Origin: an uncultured Prevotella sp.
GTDB lineage: Bacteria; Bacteroidota; Bacteroidia; Bacteroidales; Bacteroidaceae
NCBI GenBank assembly: GCA_905233825.1
Contig: CAJOFE010000009.1
Coordinates: 1-63,736, forward strand
DNA length: 63,736 nt
Direction: 5' to 3'
The notes under the pieces were generated by a model. The model had not been told where the DNA came from. It saw only the letters and a program-made list of their open reading frames with translations, and ran no database searches. The position numbers and the translations under genes were made by a program. Position 1 is the stretch's first letter. Each line of letters begins with the position of its first letter. Positions 1 through 9,079 of the stretch are shown one piece after another.

Positions 1-66
1 TGTGGAATTGAGTACGGTTGCCAATTCGTAACCCAGTTTTTCCTCAATCTCCCAGACTGCCTTTAT
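1..66 (-). CDS. Partial CDS running off the left edge, start codon apparently ATA
   Basis: The leftward frame from 66 to 1 is open and reads IKAVWEIEEKLGYELATVLN and on, which looks coding, with ordinary codon use. An in-frame TAG lies at 67-69, so the protein cannot begin further upstream. A good promoter at 91-121 predicts a transcript start near 87, which fits a gene starting here. No ATG, GTG or TTG precedes the frame; the first codon after the stop is ATA. Either ATA is used as a rare start, or the start codon has mutated, or the frame is chance. Only 22 codons are in the window and I do not recognise the family. Confidence 0.35.
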   Translation of the reverse strand, partial: MKAVWEIEEKLGYELATVLNST

Positions 67-90
67 CTAAAGAAAAGCTGAGAATTCTTG

Positions 91-121
91 CAAAGTTACG
101 AAAAAACGAGGGAAATGCAAA
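91..121 (-). promoter_or_regulatory. Bacteroidetes-type promoter reading left
   Basis: On the minus strand TTTG (118-121) is followed after 19 nt by TAACTTTG (91-98). This matches the -33/-7 consensus of the Bacteroidetes primary sigma factor and points at the partial gene at the left edge. Confidence 0.7.
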
Positions 122-297
122 AGAAAAGCTCGTTTTTCTTTTCATTTCCGAGTGATAGTATCTTCGGCAAAGCCAATGGTACGAAAAGTCGAGCGCAACA
201 CAAAGGAATTTCTTCTTTTTTTTGTAGAGACAAAGAAGTTTCCTTGAGCATAGCGAAAAACTTCGAGCTTGAATGAGCGTTAAGGATTCGTTTTGGC

Positions 298-322
298 GCG
301 TTCAAAATGTTTTTTTGAACGC
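298..322. repeat. Perfect inverted repeat, 10-bp arms
   Basis: GCGTTCAAAA and TTTTGAACGC flank a 5-nt loop. The GAACGC core recurs at 31520-31550 in another gene-free spacer, which suggests a dispersed intergenic element. Confidence 0.6.
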
Positions 323-397
323 TTCTAAATGGAAAAAAGTGCGCTCTTTTCTCTGACATACGCGGTGATAGAATGGAACGAGGTGCATTCAAAACGC

Positions 398-460
398 CGT
401 TTGCGTCCGCGCAAACGACCGTGCGCGCCTACGCAAACAACTGTTTGCGCCTGCGCAAAT
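398..460. repeat. Cluster of GTTTGCG/CGCAAAC half-sites
   Basis: Five half-sites occur in 63 bp in alternating orientation: CGTTTGCG (398-405), CGCAAACG (410-417), ACGCAAAC (near 431), GTTTGCGC (443-450) and GCGCAAAT (453-460). They form at least two hairpins of 7-8 bp. It lies just beyond the terminator of the leftward operon and could be a REP-like element or an operator array. Confidence 0.55.
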
Positions 461-463
461 TAA

Positions 464-498
464 AAGCCCCCTCACGGCCTATTTGCAGGAGGGGGCTT
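464..498 (-). terminator. Intrinsic terminator of the leftward operon
   Basis: A perfect 10-bp stem, AAGCCCCCTC with GAGGGGGCTT, follows the stop codon at 503 directly. On the minus strand the stem is followed by TTTTAATTTG. It closes the sigma factor-to-unknown gene block. Confidence 0.8.
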
Positions 499-502
499 GG
501 GT

Positions 503-1003
503 TTATCCTTTCTTGAACATGCGGCGTATCCACTGGATGTTGTCGGCCCATTGGATGATGCTTCCCAAGACAGGAATGGCGCGCAGACCTTGACTGCGCA
601 GGGCGGTGGCCTCGCGGCGTGCATCGTTCACCTCGTCGGGCAGGATGTCGGTTAGCGCTTCCTCGGCCTTTCGTGTTGCCACGCTCTCTGCCATAGAACC
701 GGCCATACCCACGGCAGCCGACTTGAGGGCCTGACGATGCAGGTCTTTCGTTGTGTCAGCTACGGCCTGACCGTCACCAACATTCATCAGACTAACATAT
801 TTCACGAAGAGGTCGTTGTATTTCTTGGCGAACGGCCCCTGCTGGAACTGCTCGTTGAAAGCCATCTGGTCGCTACAGCTTGCGGCCATCTGCTCAAGGC
901 GTGAGAAGAAGTCGTCGAACTCCTGACGCGAAACCTCATTATGACGAAACTGCTTGTCAGCCACGTCGCGGTAGGGCTGTACCCATGCTTGATAGTCTGT
1001 CAT
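503..1003 (-). CDS. Hypothetical protein, 166 aa
   Basis: I do not recognise the family. The start at 1003 (MTDYQAWVQPYR) is preferred, because the longer frame overlaps the end of the upstream hydrolase gene and its extra N-terminus has odd composition. No signal peptide. The N-terminal half is helical and charged (HNEVSRQEFDDFFSRLEQM). It is followed by a small-residue segment (AAVGMAGSMAES, about 107-118) and a C-terminal hydrophobic stretch, IPVLGSIIQWA, before a basic tail. It could bind the inner membrane face. It is the last gene of the leftward block, 31 nt after the hydrolase, with its terminator immediately downstream. Confidence 0.7.
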   Translation of the reverse strand: MTDYQAWVQPYRDVADKQFRHNEVSRQEFDDFFSRLEQMAASCSDQMAFNEQFQQGPFAKKYNDLFVKYVSLMNVGDGQAVADTTKDLHRQALKSAAVGMAGSMAESVATRKAEEALTDILPDEVNDARREATALRSQGLRAIPVLGSIIQWADNIQWIRRMFKKG

Positions 1004-1034
1004 ATCGCTCTGCAATTTAGTCGTTAGAGAAAAG

Positions 1035-2252
1035 TTACAGTACGTCGGAGAGATCGAACCAGACGTTGGTGTTGAGGATTTCGCAGACCTTGCCGACGGC
1101 GCAGGTGGCAAAGATGAGAGCTCCCGTCTCATGGGCGGGATAGTTCATAAAGTAGCCGAAGTCGCCGGCTATAACTTGGACGTCTTCAACGCCCTGAGCC
1201 TTGAGGAAGGTGTAGAGGTTGATGGTGTTGACGGGTGGAACGGTGATGTCGAGGGCGTGGTGTACGAGCATGATGTGCTCGTCCTTGCGGGGCGTCCAGC
1301 CTTTGCAAAGGTTGTCCTGCTCCAGAGCCTCGAAATACTTCTTCGACAATGGGCTTTCTAAGTCGAGCATGTCGGGAGTGACGAAGTCGGCAATAATGTT
1401 GGTACCGATCATCTCGTCGATCTCCTCACGCTTGTATTTCTTGCTGAGTACCCACTCGTCGATGTTGCTGAGCAGGGGCTCGGTGAAGATGTCGGCGCGG
1501 GGAATGCCAAGCTTGAAGTATTCGTTATAGGCCAGCAGCACGCTGATGACGGTGGAGGGCATGCCCGTCAGTCCGGCTTGGATGAAGTCGCGGTAGGTGG
1601 CGGGAATGTCATACGAGCCTGCGCCTGCGAAAGTGTAAGTGATGTGCAGGTCGGGATATTTCTCGTCAATCAGTCGGACAACTCCCATTGCGGTATGTCC
1701 GCCCTGTGAGTAGCCAGCGTTGAAGAGGATGTCGTCGTTCCACGAGTAACCCAGCGTGGGTAGCAACTCCTTTGCTGCCAGGAGGGCATCGACGCTGGCC
1801 TGGGCATTGGCGCTGGAGATACAGTAGGCCTGTTGCTTGTCCTGGGTGATGCCGAAGCCATAGTAGTCAGGCGAGATGGTGATTAGCCCGCTGCCAGCTA
1901 TGAGGCTCTGCACTTTGAGGTCGCCCATCGACGGGCATTGGTCGGCACGATAGACGGTGAAGTGGTTGTAGAGCAGCAGTCCCTTTGCGGGAGCTTCTTT
2001 TGTCACTTCGTCGCCAATGGTGATGGTTCCGGACAACGTGGCGGGATTACCGAAAGGATCGGTAGAGGGATACTCGAAGACATAGACGGTCATCTTCTTC
2101 TCATCGACGTGGGTCATCGCGGTGACGCGCGCCTTGGGAATGATAGGCTCGTCGTTGTTGATGGGATTGTCGTCGTTCGTACACGAGGTGAACGTCGTTG
2201 CGCCGCAGAGGATGAGGATGGCGGCTAGCATCCAAAATTTCAGTTGTTTCAT
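1035..2252 (-). CDS. Lipoprotein alpha/beta hydrolase (secretory lipase-like)
   Basis: A 405-residue exported hydrolase. Residues 1-24 form a lipoprotein signal peptide ending in the lipobox FTSC (Cys24). An alpha/beta-hydrolase fold follows, with the nucleophile elbow GYSQGG (serine near 182), a likely acid in ALDITVPP and a C-terminal histidine in YPAHETGA. The pattern resembles secreted fungal and bacterial lipase/esterase families. The substrate cannot be told from sequence, but an ester at the cell surface is plausible. It lies 12 nt downstream of purM and shares its direction, so it is probably co-transcribed, though there is no evident functional link. Confidence 0.8.
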   Translation of the reverse strand: MKQLKFWMLAAILILCGATTFTSCTNDDNPINNDEPIIPKARVTAMTHVDEKKMTVYVFEYPSTDPFGNPATLSGTITIGDEVTKEAPAKGLLLYNHFTVYRADQCPSMGDLKVQSLIAGSGLITISPDYYGFGITQDKQQAYCISSANAQASVDALLAAKELLPTLGYSWNDDILFNAGYSQGGHTAMGVVRLIDEKYPDLHITYTFAGAGSYDIPATYRDFIQAGLTGMPSTVISVLLAYNEYFKLGIPRADIFTEPLLSNIDEWVLSKKYKREEIDEMIGTNIIADFVTPDMLDLESPLSKKYFEALEQDNLCKGWTPRKDEHIMLVHHALDITVPPVNTINLYTFLKAQGVEDVQVIAGDFGYFMNYPAHETGALIFATCAVGKVCEILNTNVWFDLSDVL

Positions 2253-2264
2253 CGTTTTAGAGAG

Positions 2265-3431
2265 TTAGTAATTGAATGTTCCAAATTCGCTTTGAATGGT
2301 AAGTGAGCGGGGGCCTTCCTCGATGTGGCCAACGACCTGAGCGTCGATGTTGAAGCTACGGCTGATGGTCATGACCTGTTCGGCCACTTCGGGACGGACG
2401 TAAATCTCCATGCGGTGGCCCATGTTGAAGACTTGGTACATCTCGCGCCAGTCGGTGCCGCTGCATTCGTGGATGGCACGGAACAGCGGGGGTACGGGGA
2501 ACATATTGTCCTTGATGACGCGGCAGTTCTCGCCAACGAAGTGCAGCACCTTGGTCTGGGCGCCGCCCGTGCAATGCACCATGCCGTGAATCTCGGGGCG
2601 CAGCTCGTCGAGCAGCTTCTTGATGACGGGGGCGTAGGTGCGAGTGGGGGAGAGCACGAGCTGACCTGCATCGACAGGGGAACCCTCGACGACGTCGGTC
2701 AGTTTATATTTTCCGGAATACACCAGCTCGTCAGGCACGGCGTGGTCGTAGCTCTCAGGATAGTTCTCGGCCAGGTATTTTGCAAAGACATCGTGACGGG
2801 CGCTGGTGAGACCATTAGAGCCCATGCCGCCGTTGTAGCGTCGCTCGTAAGTGGCCTGACCAGTAGAGGAAAGACCCACGATAACGTCGCCCGGGCGGAT
2901 ATTGGCGTTGTCGATGACATCGGCACGCTTCATGCGGCAAGTGACGGTGCTATCGACGATGATGGTGCGCACAAGGTCGCCTACGTCGGCTGTCTCGCCA
3001 CCCGTCGGCCAGATGCCGATACCCATCTCACGCAGTTCGGCGAGGAGCTCGTCGGTACCGTTGATGATGGCGGAGATGACTTCGCCCGGCACAAGCATCT
3101 TATTGCGGCCGATGGTAGAGCTGACGAGGATGTTATCGACGGCACCCACGCAAAGCAGGTCGTCGGTGTTCATCACGATGGCATCCTGCGCAATGCCTTT
3201 CCACACGGAGAGGCCACCCGTCTCGCGCCAGTACATGTAGGCGAGACTCGACTTGGTGCCGGCGCCATCAGCATGCATGATGTTGCAGTATTCGGGGTCG
3301 CCTCCCAGTATGTCGGGGATGATCTTGCAGAAGGCCTGCGGGTAGAGTCCCTTGTCGATGTTCTTAATGGCAGCGTGGACGTCTTCCTTTGCGGCACTTA
3401 CGCCACGCTGCATGTAACGATTGTCAGCCAT
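2265..3431 (-). CDS. purM: Phosphoribosylformylglycinamidine cyclo-ligase
   Basis: AIR synthetase: the ATP-dependent ring closure of FGAM to aminoimidazole ribotide in purine synthesis, cytosolic. The 388-residue frame has the AIRS features HADGAGTKSSLAY (substrate/ATP loop), AVDNILVSSTIGRN, WPTGGETADVGD and the C-terminal CTGGAQTKV. It is longer than the E. coli enzyme (345 aa), as is usual in Bacteroidetes. I start at 3431 (MADNRYMQRG). The longer frame adds a non-conserved leader that overlaps lemA. The lemA stop is only 1 nt upstream, which suggests translational coupling. A second purine gene, purC, is in the same run. Confidence 0.95.
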   Translation of the reverse strand: MADNRYMQRGVSAAKEDVHAAIKNIDKGLYPQAFCKIIPDILGGDPEYCNIMHADGAGTKSSLAYMYWRETGGLSVWKGIAQDAIVMNTDDLLCVGAVDNILVSSTIGRNKMLVPGEVISAIINGTDELLAELREMGIGIWPTGGETADVGDLVRTIIVDSTVTCRMKRADVIDNANIRPGDVIVGLSSTGQATYERRYNGGMGSNGLTSARHDVFAKYLAENYPESYDHAVPDELVYSGKYKLTDVVEGSPVDAGQLVLSPTRTYAPVIKKLLDELRPEIHGMVHCTGGAQTKVLHFVGENCRVIKDNMFPVPPLFRAIHECSGTDWREMYQVFNMGHRMEIYVRPEVAEQVMTISRSFNIDAQVVGHIEEGPRSLTIQSEFGTFNY

Positions 3432-3432
3432 A

Positions 3433-4044
3433 TCAGAATTGTACTTCTGGTGCTTTCTGTGCGGCGGCATCAGCCTCAAACTTGGCCATCTTGTCGAACC
3501 CGAAGATACCGGCGAGCAGCGTGTTGGGGAACTTGCGAATCTTCACGTTGTACGTCTGTACGGCAGTATTGAAGGTGTTGCGGGCTTCGTTGATACGGTT
3601 CTCCGTTCCTTCGAGCTGCTTCTGCAAGTCCATGAAGTTCTCGTTGGCCTTCAGGTCGGGATAAGCCTCGCTGACAGCAATGAGGCGACCGAGAGCCTGC
3701 GACAGCTCGCCCTGTGCCTGCTGGTACTGCTGTAGTTTTTCGGGAGTGAGGTCGTCGGCATCGACGTTGATGCTCGTAGCCTTTGCACGGGCATTCACTA
3801 CGCCTTCGAGCGTTTCCTTCTCATGTGCTGCATAGCCTTTCACCACATTGACAAGATTGGGAATGAGGTCGGCACGGCGCTGATAAGCTGACTGCACGCC
3901 AGCCCATGCTGTCGTTGCCTCTTCTTCTACTTTTACCATTCCGTTGTAGGCGCTGATACCCCAGATGACGAGTATGGCCACGACGGCTCCGATAATCATG
4001 GTGTTCTTCGAGAGTCCACCGGTCTTTGTTACATTGTTACTCAT
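3433..4044 (-). CDS. lemA: LemA family membrane protein
   Basis: A 203-residue protein with one N-terminal membrane span (MIIGAVVAILVIWGISAYNG, about 16-35) and a helical LemA domain beginning VKVEEEATTAWAGVQSAYQRR and containing the hallmark ADLIPNLVNVVKGYAAHE. LemA proteins are anchored in the membrane with the long helices outside the cytoplasm. Their function is not settled. Its neighbour upstream is a TPM-domain protein, the commonest partner of lemA, and the two probably form a unit. Confidence 0.92.
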   Translation of the reverse strand: MSNNVTKTGGLSKNTMIIGAVVAILVIWGISAYNGMVKVEEEATTAWAGVQSAYQRRADLIPNLVNVVKGYAAHEKETLEGVVNARAKATSINVDADDLTPEKLQQYQQAQGELSQALGRLIAVSEAYPDLKANENFMDLQKQLEGTENRINEARNTFNTAVQTYNVKIRKFPNTLLAGIFGFDKMAKFEADAAAQKAPEVQF

Positions 4045-4092
4045 AATGCTTGTTTTTTTAGTTTGTTATTTATGATTAATGTTTATAGCTTT

Positions 4093-5478
4093 CTACCAGC
4101 GTCCACCAGAGCCTCCGCCGCCCCAGCTGCCGCCTCCGTAGCCTCCGCTGGAATGGGAACTGCCTCCGCCGCCCCAGCTTCTTGATGAAGAGCGGGAATG
4201 ACCTCCGCTATAACCTCCACCAATATGGCCTCCGCCGAAACCTCCGCCACTACCGGAATTTTCACCGAAATAGAGGAAGAATGGGTTGGAACGAAGCTTC
4301 GTTGCTTTCATGTCGGCAAATCCCATCTTGCGCGATACGCTTCGGCCGTAGTATCCCCAGCCCCCGAAGAGTGCCAGGAACAGGGCAAAGACGCCGGCAC
4401 CTTGCATGTCGTCATCTTTGTCGGCGTTGCTCTTTAATGCCGTCATCTGAGGCATGTCTTTTTCTGACATCAGGGCGTAAGTGCCGCGTGCCAGATAGAG
4501 CATGCCACTATCGGGCAGTTCAGCCTTCATGCTGGGAATAAGATAGTCTTGTGCTAGATGGTTGGTTTCCAGGTCGGTGAGGTCACCTTCCAGGCTACGT
4601 CCGGGAGCAATGAAATAACTATGGTCCAGATAGCCTACGACAATGACCAGTCCGCGGTCGTTGCGGCCTACGCCGTAGTTGTTATAGATGCCGCGTACCA
4701 TTGCCACAGGATCGTCGTTGTCGATATGTCCCACGATGACCATTGCCGACTCAATGCCGAACTGATCGTCGAGACGGCGCAGGATGACGTTGATGCTATC
4801 GACCACTTCCTGCGAGAGAATGCTGTCGGGATTCGACACATACTGGTCACCATCGGTGAGGTGAGGCATCGGGATGTTGTCGGCATTCCATGAGCGCGTG
4901 TCCATCAACGCAGCCATTGGCGATACCGATGGCGATGGCGGCGTGGCGAGGCCGAAAGAAAAACTGCTAGCACAGAGGATGACGACGAAGCCTATGCAGA
5001 TAGCCCATTTCCAGTAGTCCTGCAGATGAAGGCTGCCATACTTTTCTTTCCATTCCTTGAGGAAGGTGTTACACTCGCTTTCATAGCCTTTCTTCTGATC
5101 CCAGTATTTCTCCTGATAGTTCTTCCGTATGTCCTTCAGCTGACTGCCTTTTCCAGAGACGAGCGTGCTGATCTCGCTCTTGAAGCTGGATTCCAGATTG
5201 GAGATTTCCTTGTTGTACTTGGCAGCTATGTCGCTCAGACCTTTCTGCTTGTCGGCGAAGGCTTCCACATCGCCGGCATATTTCTTGTTAGCACCTTTGC
5301 CCAGTACGACGATGACACCCAGAATGATTGCTGTGATGAGGGCAATGGAGTAGGGGGATATCTCTCCATATTGCTTTGTACCAGCTGAGGTGAGAGCACC
5401 CAGAATGATGAGTATCGGAATAGCCATCAGGCAACCGCTCATCCATGTCAGTTTCTTGTTAGTAAAAGGTATATTCAT
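4093..5478 (-). CDS. TPM-domain membrane protein (YgcG-like) with Gly/Ser-rich tail
   Basis: 461 residues. Two N-terminal membrane spans (about 11-33 and 43-62) are followed by a charged coiled-coil segment (about 65-145), a third span (about 157-177) and a TPM phosphatase-like domain (about 220-345) recognisable by VVDSINVILRRLDDQFG, GVGRNDRGLVIVV and YFIAPGRSLEGDLTD. A fourth hydrophobic stretch (VFALFLALFGGWGYYG) and a low-complexity Gly/Ser tail ending in GGSGGRW close the protein. TPM/LemA pairs are widespread; a role in membrane protein repair or envelope stress has been proposed for the family. It sits 6 nt after aroE and 48 nt before lemA. Confidence 0.88.
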   Translation of the reverse strand: MNIPFTNKKLTWMSGCLMAIPILIILGALTSAGTKQYGEISPYSIALITAIILGVIVVLGKGANKKYAGDVEAFADKQKGLSDIAAKYNKEISNLESSFKSEISTLVSGKGSQLKDIRKNYQEKYWDQKKGYESECNTFLKEWKEKYGSLHLQDYWKWAICIGFVVILCASSFSFGLATPPSPSVSPMAALMDTRSWNADNIPMPHLTDGDQYVSNPDSILSQEVVDSINVILRRLDDQFGIESAMVIVGHIDNDDPVAMVRGIYNNYGVGRNDRGLVIVVGYLDHSYFIAPGRSLEGDLTDLETNHLAQDYLIPSMKAELPDSGMLYLARGTYALMSEKDMPQMTALKSNADKDDDMQGAGVFALFLALFGGWGYYGRSVSRKMGFADMKATKLRSNPFFLYFGENSGSGGGFGGGHIGGGYSGGHSRSSSRSWGGGGSSHSSGGYGGGSWGGGGSGGRW

Positions 5479-5484
5479 CTGTTT

Positions 5485-6234
5485 TTATTTTTCTTTTCCG
5501 TTCCAGAATTCCCACGAGGCGAAGGCTTGCAGCAACAGCATCTCCAGTCCGTTCTTCACGGCGGCTCCGCGTTCAGCGCCTTTTTTCATGAAGAGCGTCT
5601 CGTCGGGGTTGTAGATGAGGTCGTAGAGGATGTTCCGCTCGTCTAACGCCTCATAAGGCAGGGTGGGGCAGGCTTCAGTCTTAGGGAACATGCCCAAGGG
5701 GGTGCAGTTCACGATGACATTATACTCGTGCACCACATCGGGGGTGATGCTCGGGTACTGAATGGTGCCCGGACGCTCGTAACGGCTGACGAAGATAGGC
5801 TCGATGCCCAGCGTCTTCAAACCGTAGGCAATGGCTTTCGAGGCTCCGCCAGTACCCAGCACCAGCGCTTTCTTGTGATAGCTTTCCAGCATAGGCTGAA
5901 TGCTTTGCACAAAGCCGATGACGTCGCTGTTATAGCCTCGCAACACTATCTTCGAGCCCTCATGGACGATGCGGATGACGTTGACGGCACCGATGGCACG
6001 CGCCTCAGGGCTGATATAGTCCAGATACTCCATCACCTTTTCCTTGTAGGGGATGGTGACGTTCAGACCTTTCAGTTCGGGATTCTGGCTGAGCACCTCA
6101 TAAAGCTGCTCAATATTGGGAATCTCGAAGTTGATGTACTTCGCGTTGATGCCTTCATCGGCGAAACGCTGATTGTGGTAGCCTATTGAGAACGAATGTC
6201 CCAAAGGGTAGCCAATGAGTCCGTACTTATCCAT
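5485..6234 (-). CDS. aroE: Shikimate dehydrogenase
   Basis: NADPH-dependent reduction of 3-dehydroshikimate to shikimate in aromatic amino acid synthesis. The 249-residue protein shows the substrate loop GYPLGHSFS (about 8-16), [10 protein letters not shown] with the catalytic lysine at 64, YNSDVIGF with the paired aspartate at 104, and the nucleotide loop LGTGGASKA (about 126-134). The C-terminal [11 protein letters not shown] is also typical. Its start overlaps the end of the methyltransferase gene by 8 nt, indicating coupled translation. A second shikimate gene, aroA, lies far away at 57323. Confidence 0.95.
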   Translation of the reverse strand: MDKYGLIGYPLGHSFSIGYHNQRFADEGINAKYINFEIPNIEQLYEVLSQNPELKGLNVTIPYKEKVMEYLDYISPEARAIGAVNVIRIVHEGSKIVLRGYNSDVIGFVQSIQPMLESYHKKALVLGTGGASKAIAYGLKTLGIEPIFVSRYERPGTIQYPSITPDVVHEYNVIVNCTPLGMFPKTEACPTLPYEALDERNILYDLIYNPDETLFMKKGAERGAAVKNGLEMLLLQAFASWEFWNGKEK

Positions 6235-6964
6235 ATTTTTCTGCCATATATAAGGTGCAGATGCCGCAGGTGAGGCGCTTGAACGCCGTTTCCTTGAAAC
6301 CGGCTTGCTGCAGTATTTCCATCATTCTCTCTCCTTGCGGAAAGGCTTCTATGGTCTTCGTCAGATACGAGTAGGCGCTCTTGTCTTTCGAGATGAGTCG
6401 TCCGTAGAGCGGCAGTACCGTGTGACTATACATCTTGAAGAGCTGCTTCATGGGGAACTTCATGGGTGTGGTCAGCTCCACAATGCTCAGATGTCCGCCT
6501 GGGCGCAGCACGCGGCACATCTCGCGCAGTCCTTTATCGAGGTCGGCAAAGTTCCGGATACCGAAGGCTGCCGTCACGGCGTCGAAGGTTCCATCGGCGT
6601 AGGAGAGGTTCAGGCAGTCTTCCTTCGCGAAGGAGATGACATCTTGCAGCTGAAGCTTTTTCACTTTCTCTGCGCCTACGGCCATCATACCCTCGCTGAT
6701 GTCGGCTCCCACTATCTTCCGGGGGTTCAGCATCTGGGCTGCCATGATGGCAAAGTCGCCTGTGCCAGTCGCTATGTCGAGCAGCTCCTGAGGGTGATAG
6801 GGCTCTAATTGTCGGATGGCTTTCTTGCGCCAGCCTCGGTCGATGTCCCACGAAAGCCGATGGTTCAGCTTGTCGTAAGTAGGCGCGATGTTGTCGAACA
6901 TCGCCTCCACCTGCTGTGCCTTTTCGCCCTCGTGGTAAGGCTTTATCTCCTCCTGCTCGTACAT
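6227..6964 (-). CDS. menG: Demethylmenaquinone methyltransferase (MenG/UbiE)
   Basis: SAM-dependent C-methylation that completes menaquinone. The 245-residue protein has the family features [19 protein letters not shown] near the N-terminus, the SAM loop [41 protein letters not shown] core (in pieces) and the C-terminal [13 protein letters not shown]. Menaquinone rather than ubiquinone is expected in Bacteroidales, so menG is the better name. It is separated from purC by 134 nt of A/T-rich repeats and overlaps aroE by 8 nt. Confidence 0.93.
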   Translation of the reverse strand: MYEQEEIKPYHEGEKAQQVEAMFDNIAPTYDKLNHRLSWDIDRGWRKKAIRQLEPYHPQELLDIATGTGDFAIMAAQMLNPRKIVGADISEGMMAVGAEKVKKLQLQDVISFAKEDCLNLSYADGTFDAVTAAFGIRNFADLDKGLREMCRVLRPGGHLSIVELTTPMKFPMKQLFKMYSHTVLPLYGRLISKDKSAYSYLTKTIEAFPQGERMMEILQQAGFKETAFKRLTCGICTLYMAEKYG

Positions 6965-7098
6965 TCGTAATTTTAGATTTTAGAATTTAAAATTTAGAGG
7001 TGTTCTCGCTTCACTCGAATAATGATTGATGAGTTTAGAATTATTGTTGTACTCGATTAATTCAAAATTCTTACTCGCGTAGCGATAACTCTTAATTC
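6965..7098. repeat. A/T-rich intergenic repeat with small hairpin
   Basis: The spacer consists of degenerate AATTCTTAATTCTTAACTC units with an inserted 4-bp hairpin TCGC-GTA-GCGA at 7075-7085. The same architecture, with a different but complementary stem, occurs twice at 57199-57328. The repeat runs into the end of purC and supplies its stop codon. Confidence 0.6.
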
Positions 7099-8058
7099 TT
7101 AATTCTTAACTCTTAATTGAGCGAGGCACTCGCTGACGTTCTTCTCAATACGGGCGGCGATGTCGCCAGTCTCGGCGGCACGGTCAAATGTCTCTCCCAC
7201 GATGTGCTCGTAGAGCTCGATGTAGCGCTCACTGACGCTCTCGGCATACTCGTCCGTAATCTCGGGCATCACCTGTCCGGGCTCGTTCATGAAGTTGTGC
7301 TCGATGAGCCATTGGCGCACGAACTCCTTCGAGAGCTGGCGCTGGGGCTCGCCCTTGGCCAGTTTTTCCTCGTAGCCGTCGGCATAGAAGTAACGGCTGC
7401 TGTCGGGGGTGTGGATCTCGTCAATGAGATACACCTTGCCGTCGCGCTTGCCAAATTCATACTTCGTGTCCACGAGGATGAGGCCGCGCTTGGCGGCAAT
7501 CTTCTGTCCACGAGCGAAGATGCGGCGGGTGTAGTCTTCCATGATGGCATAGTCCTCAGCCGAGACCAAACCCTGCGCGATAATCTCCTCTTTCGAGATA
7601 TTCATGTCGTGTCCCTCGTCGGCCTTCGTCGTCGGAGTGATGATGGGCTCGGGAAAACGCTCGTTCTCCTTCATGCCGTCGGGCAGCTTCACGCCGCACA
7701 GTTCCCGGCAGCCATTCTTATACTCACGCCAGGCAGAGCCGGTGAGAATGCTGCGGATAATCATCTCTACGCGGAATCCCTCGCACTTCAGGCCCACGGT
7801 AACCATAGGATCGGGCGTGGCCAGCTTCCAGTTTGGGCAGATGTCGGTCGTGGCATCCAGGAACTTCGCTGCTATCTGGTTCAGGACCTGACCCTTGAAG
7901 GGGATGCCCTTCGGCAGCACCACGTCGAAAGCCGAGATGCGGTCTGTGGCCACCATCACCATCAGGTCGTCGTTGATGTTATAGACGTCACGGACCTTGC
8001 CGTGATAAACACTCTTCTGTCCATCAAAATGGAACTCAGTCTTTGTTAATGCATTCAT
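7099..8058 (-). CDS. purC: SAICAR synthetase
   Basis: Joins aspartate to CAIR in purine synthesis using ATP. The 319-residue form is of the longer type. Recognisable motifs are [53 protein letters not shown] and [11 protein letters not shown]. The last six residues, QLRVKN, and the stop codon are encoded by the A/T-rich repeat that fills the downstream spacer, so the C-terminus seems to have been rewritten by the repeat. It lies 16 nt after phoH. Confidence 0.95.
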   Translation of the reverse strand: MNALTKTEFHFDGQKSVYHGKVRDVYNINDDLMVMVATDRISAFDVVLPKGIPFKGQVLNQIAAKFLDATTDICPNWKLATPDPMVTVGLKCEGFRVEMIIRSILTGSAWREYKNGCRELCGVKLPDGMKENERFPEPIITPTTKADEGHDMNISKEEIIAQGLVSAEDYAIMEDYTRRIFARGQKIAAKRGLILVDTKYEFGKRDGKVYLIDEIHTPDSSRYFYADGYEEKLAKGEPQRQLSKEFVRQWLIEHNFMNEPGQVMPEITDEYAESVSERYIELYEHIVGETFDRAAETGDIAARIEKNVSECLAQLRVKN

Positions 8059-8074
8059 ATCTTTAAATTGTTCA

Positions 8075-9025
8075 CTATTCGCTTTTCACTTCTTTATCGT
8101 ATTCTTCATAAGCATTCACGATGCGCGTCACCAGCTTGTGGCGCACAATGTCTTTCTGGGTGAGGTTCACCACACCGATGCCCTCTACATTATTTAATAT
8201 ATGTAGCGCCTCGATGAGTCCGCTCTTCTGCGAGTGGGGCAGGTCAATCTGCGAAGTGTCGCCCGTGATGATCATCTTTGTGTTCCATCCCATGCGGGTA
8301 AGGAACATGCGTATCTGGGCAGGTGTGGTGTTCTGTGCTTCGTCGAGGATGACAACGGCATCGTTCAGCGTGCGTCCTCGCATGAAGGCCAATGGGGCTA
8401 TCTGTATGACGTGCTTCTCCATCATGTCCTGCAGCTTCACCTGTGGCAGCATGTCTTCCAGCGAGTCATAGAGCGGCTGCAAGTAGGGATCTATTTTGTC
8501 CTTCATGTCGCCGGGTAGGAAGCCCAGCTTCTCGCCGGCCTCTACGGCAGGACGCGAGAGGATGATCTTCTTCGCCGTCTTCTCTTTTAACGCCTTAACC
8601 GCCAAAGCAATAGATAGGTATGTTTTACCCGTTCCTGCAGGACCTACGGCGAACACCATGTCGTTTTCGTGATAGGCGTCGATGAGGCGTTGCTGATTCT
8701 GCGAGCGGGCCTTGATGGCGCGACCGCTGATAGAGTAGCACACCACGTCATCGGGCACATCGTCGTTCAGACGCTTGCCGCGTGTGATGTCGAGAATGTC
8801 TTCTTCTTTCAGGGCATTGAACTTCAGTACATGCTGGCGCATCTTCTCCACGCTCTCTTCAAAGACGGCCATCTGCTGTTCGTCGCCCAGCACACGGATG
8901 ACGTTGTCGCGAGCCACGATGCGCAGTTTGGGAAACAACGCCTTCAGCATTTGCAGATGCCCGTTTCCCACCCCGTAGAACATGACGGGATCAATATCTT
9001 CCAATACAAGATGCTTCTCTATCAC
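8075..9025 (-). CDS. phoH: PhoH-like ATPase (YbeZ type)
   Basis: A 316-residue cytosolic ATPase of the PhoH/YbeZ type, linked in other bacteria to RNA metabolism and ribosome quality. An N-terminal KH-like region ([16 protein letters not shown]) precedes the helicase-like core with Walker [11 protein letters not shown] (about 128-137), [17 protein letters not shown], Walker [11 protein letters not shown] and [11 protein letters not shown]. ybeY, a frequent partner, is not next to it here. The gene has its own promoter at 9049-9079 and heads the leftward run towards purC. Confidence 0.93.
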   Translation of the reverse strand: MIEKHLVLEDIDPVMFYGVGNGHLQMLKALFPKLRIVARDNVIRVLGDEQQMAVFEESVEKMRQHVLKFNALKEEDILDITRGKRLNDDVPDDVVCYSISGRAIKARSQNQQRLIDAYHENDMVFAVGPAGTGKTYLSIALAVKALKEKTAKKIILSRPAVEAGEKLGFLPGDMKDKIDPYLQPLYDSLEDMLPQVKLQDMMEKHVIQIAPLAFMRGRTLNDAVVILDEAQNTTPAQIRMFLTRMGWNTKMIITGDTSQIDLPHSQKSGLIEALHILNNVEGIGVVNLTQKDIVRHKLVTRIVNAYEEYDKEVKSE

Positions 9026-9048
9026 AAGCTATATATCTATTTCGAGCG

Positions 9049-9079
9049 CAAAATTACAAAAAAAAGAGAGAAATGCAAA
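9049..9079 (-). promoter_or_regulatory. phoH promoter
   Basis: On the minus strand TTTG (9076-9079), 19 nt, TAATTTTG (9049-9056). The -33 box sits inside the terminator hairpin of the preceding sigma factor gene. Confidence 0.75.

Larger units (their letters stand above)
122..502. other. Gene-free stretch with palindromes
   Basis: No convincing gene. Short frames on both strands have poor codon use and read through inverted repeats. The stretch holds an AT-rich inverted repeat next to the promoter, a perfect GCGTTCAAAA palindrome (298-322), a cluster of GTTTGCG half-sites (398-460) and a terminator (464-498). Confidence 0.6.

Noticed and set aside
96..392. 98-residue frame in the left spacer
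   Set aside because: It runs through palindromes and a promoter, and its codon use is unlike the genes here.
2325..3572. 415-residue frame opposite purM
   Set aside because: It is a shadow of purM codon bias; composition is His/Ala/Val/Asp-rich without motifs, and purM is certain.
7117..8049. 310-residue frame opposite purC
   Set aside because: Antisense shadow of a certain gene, with no start signal or family motif.
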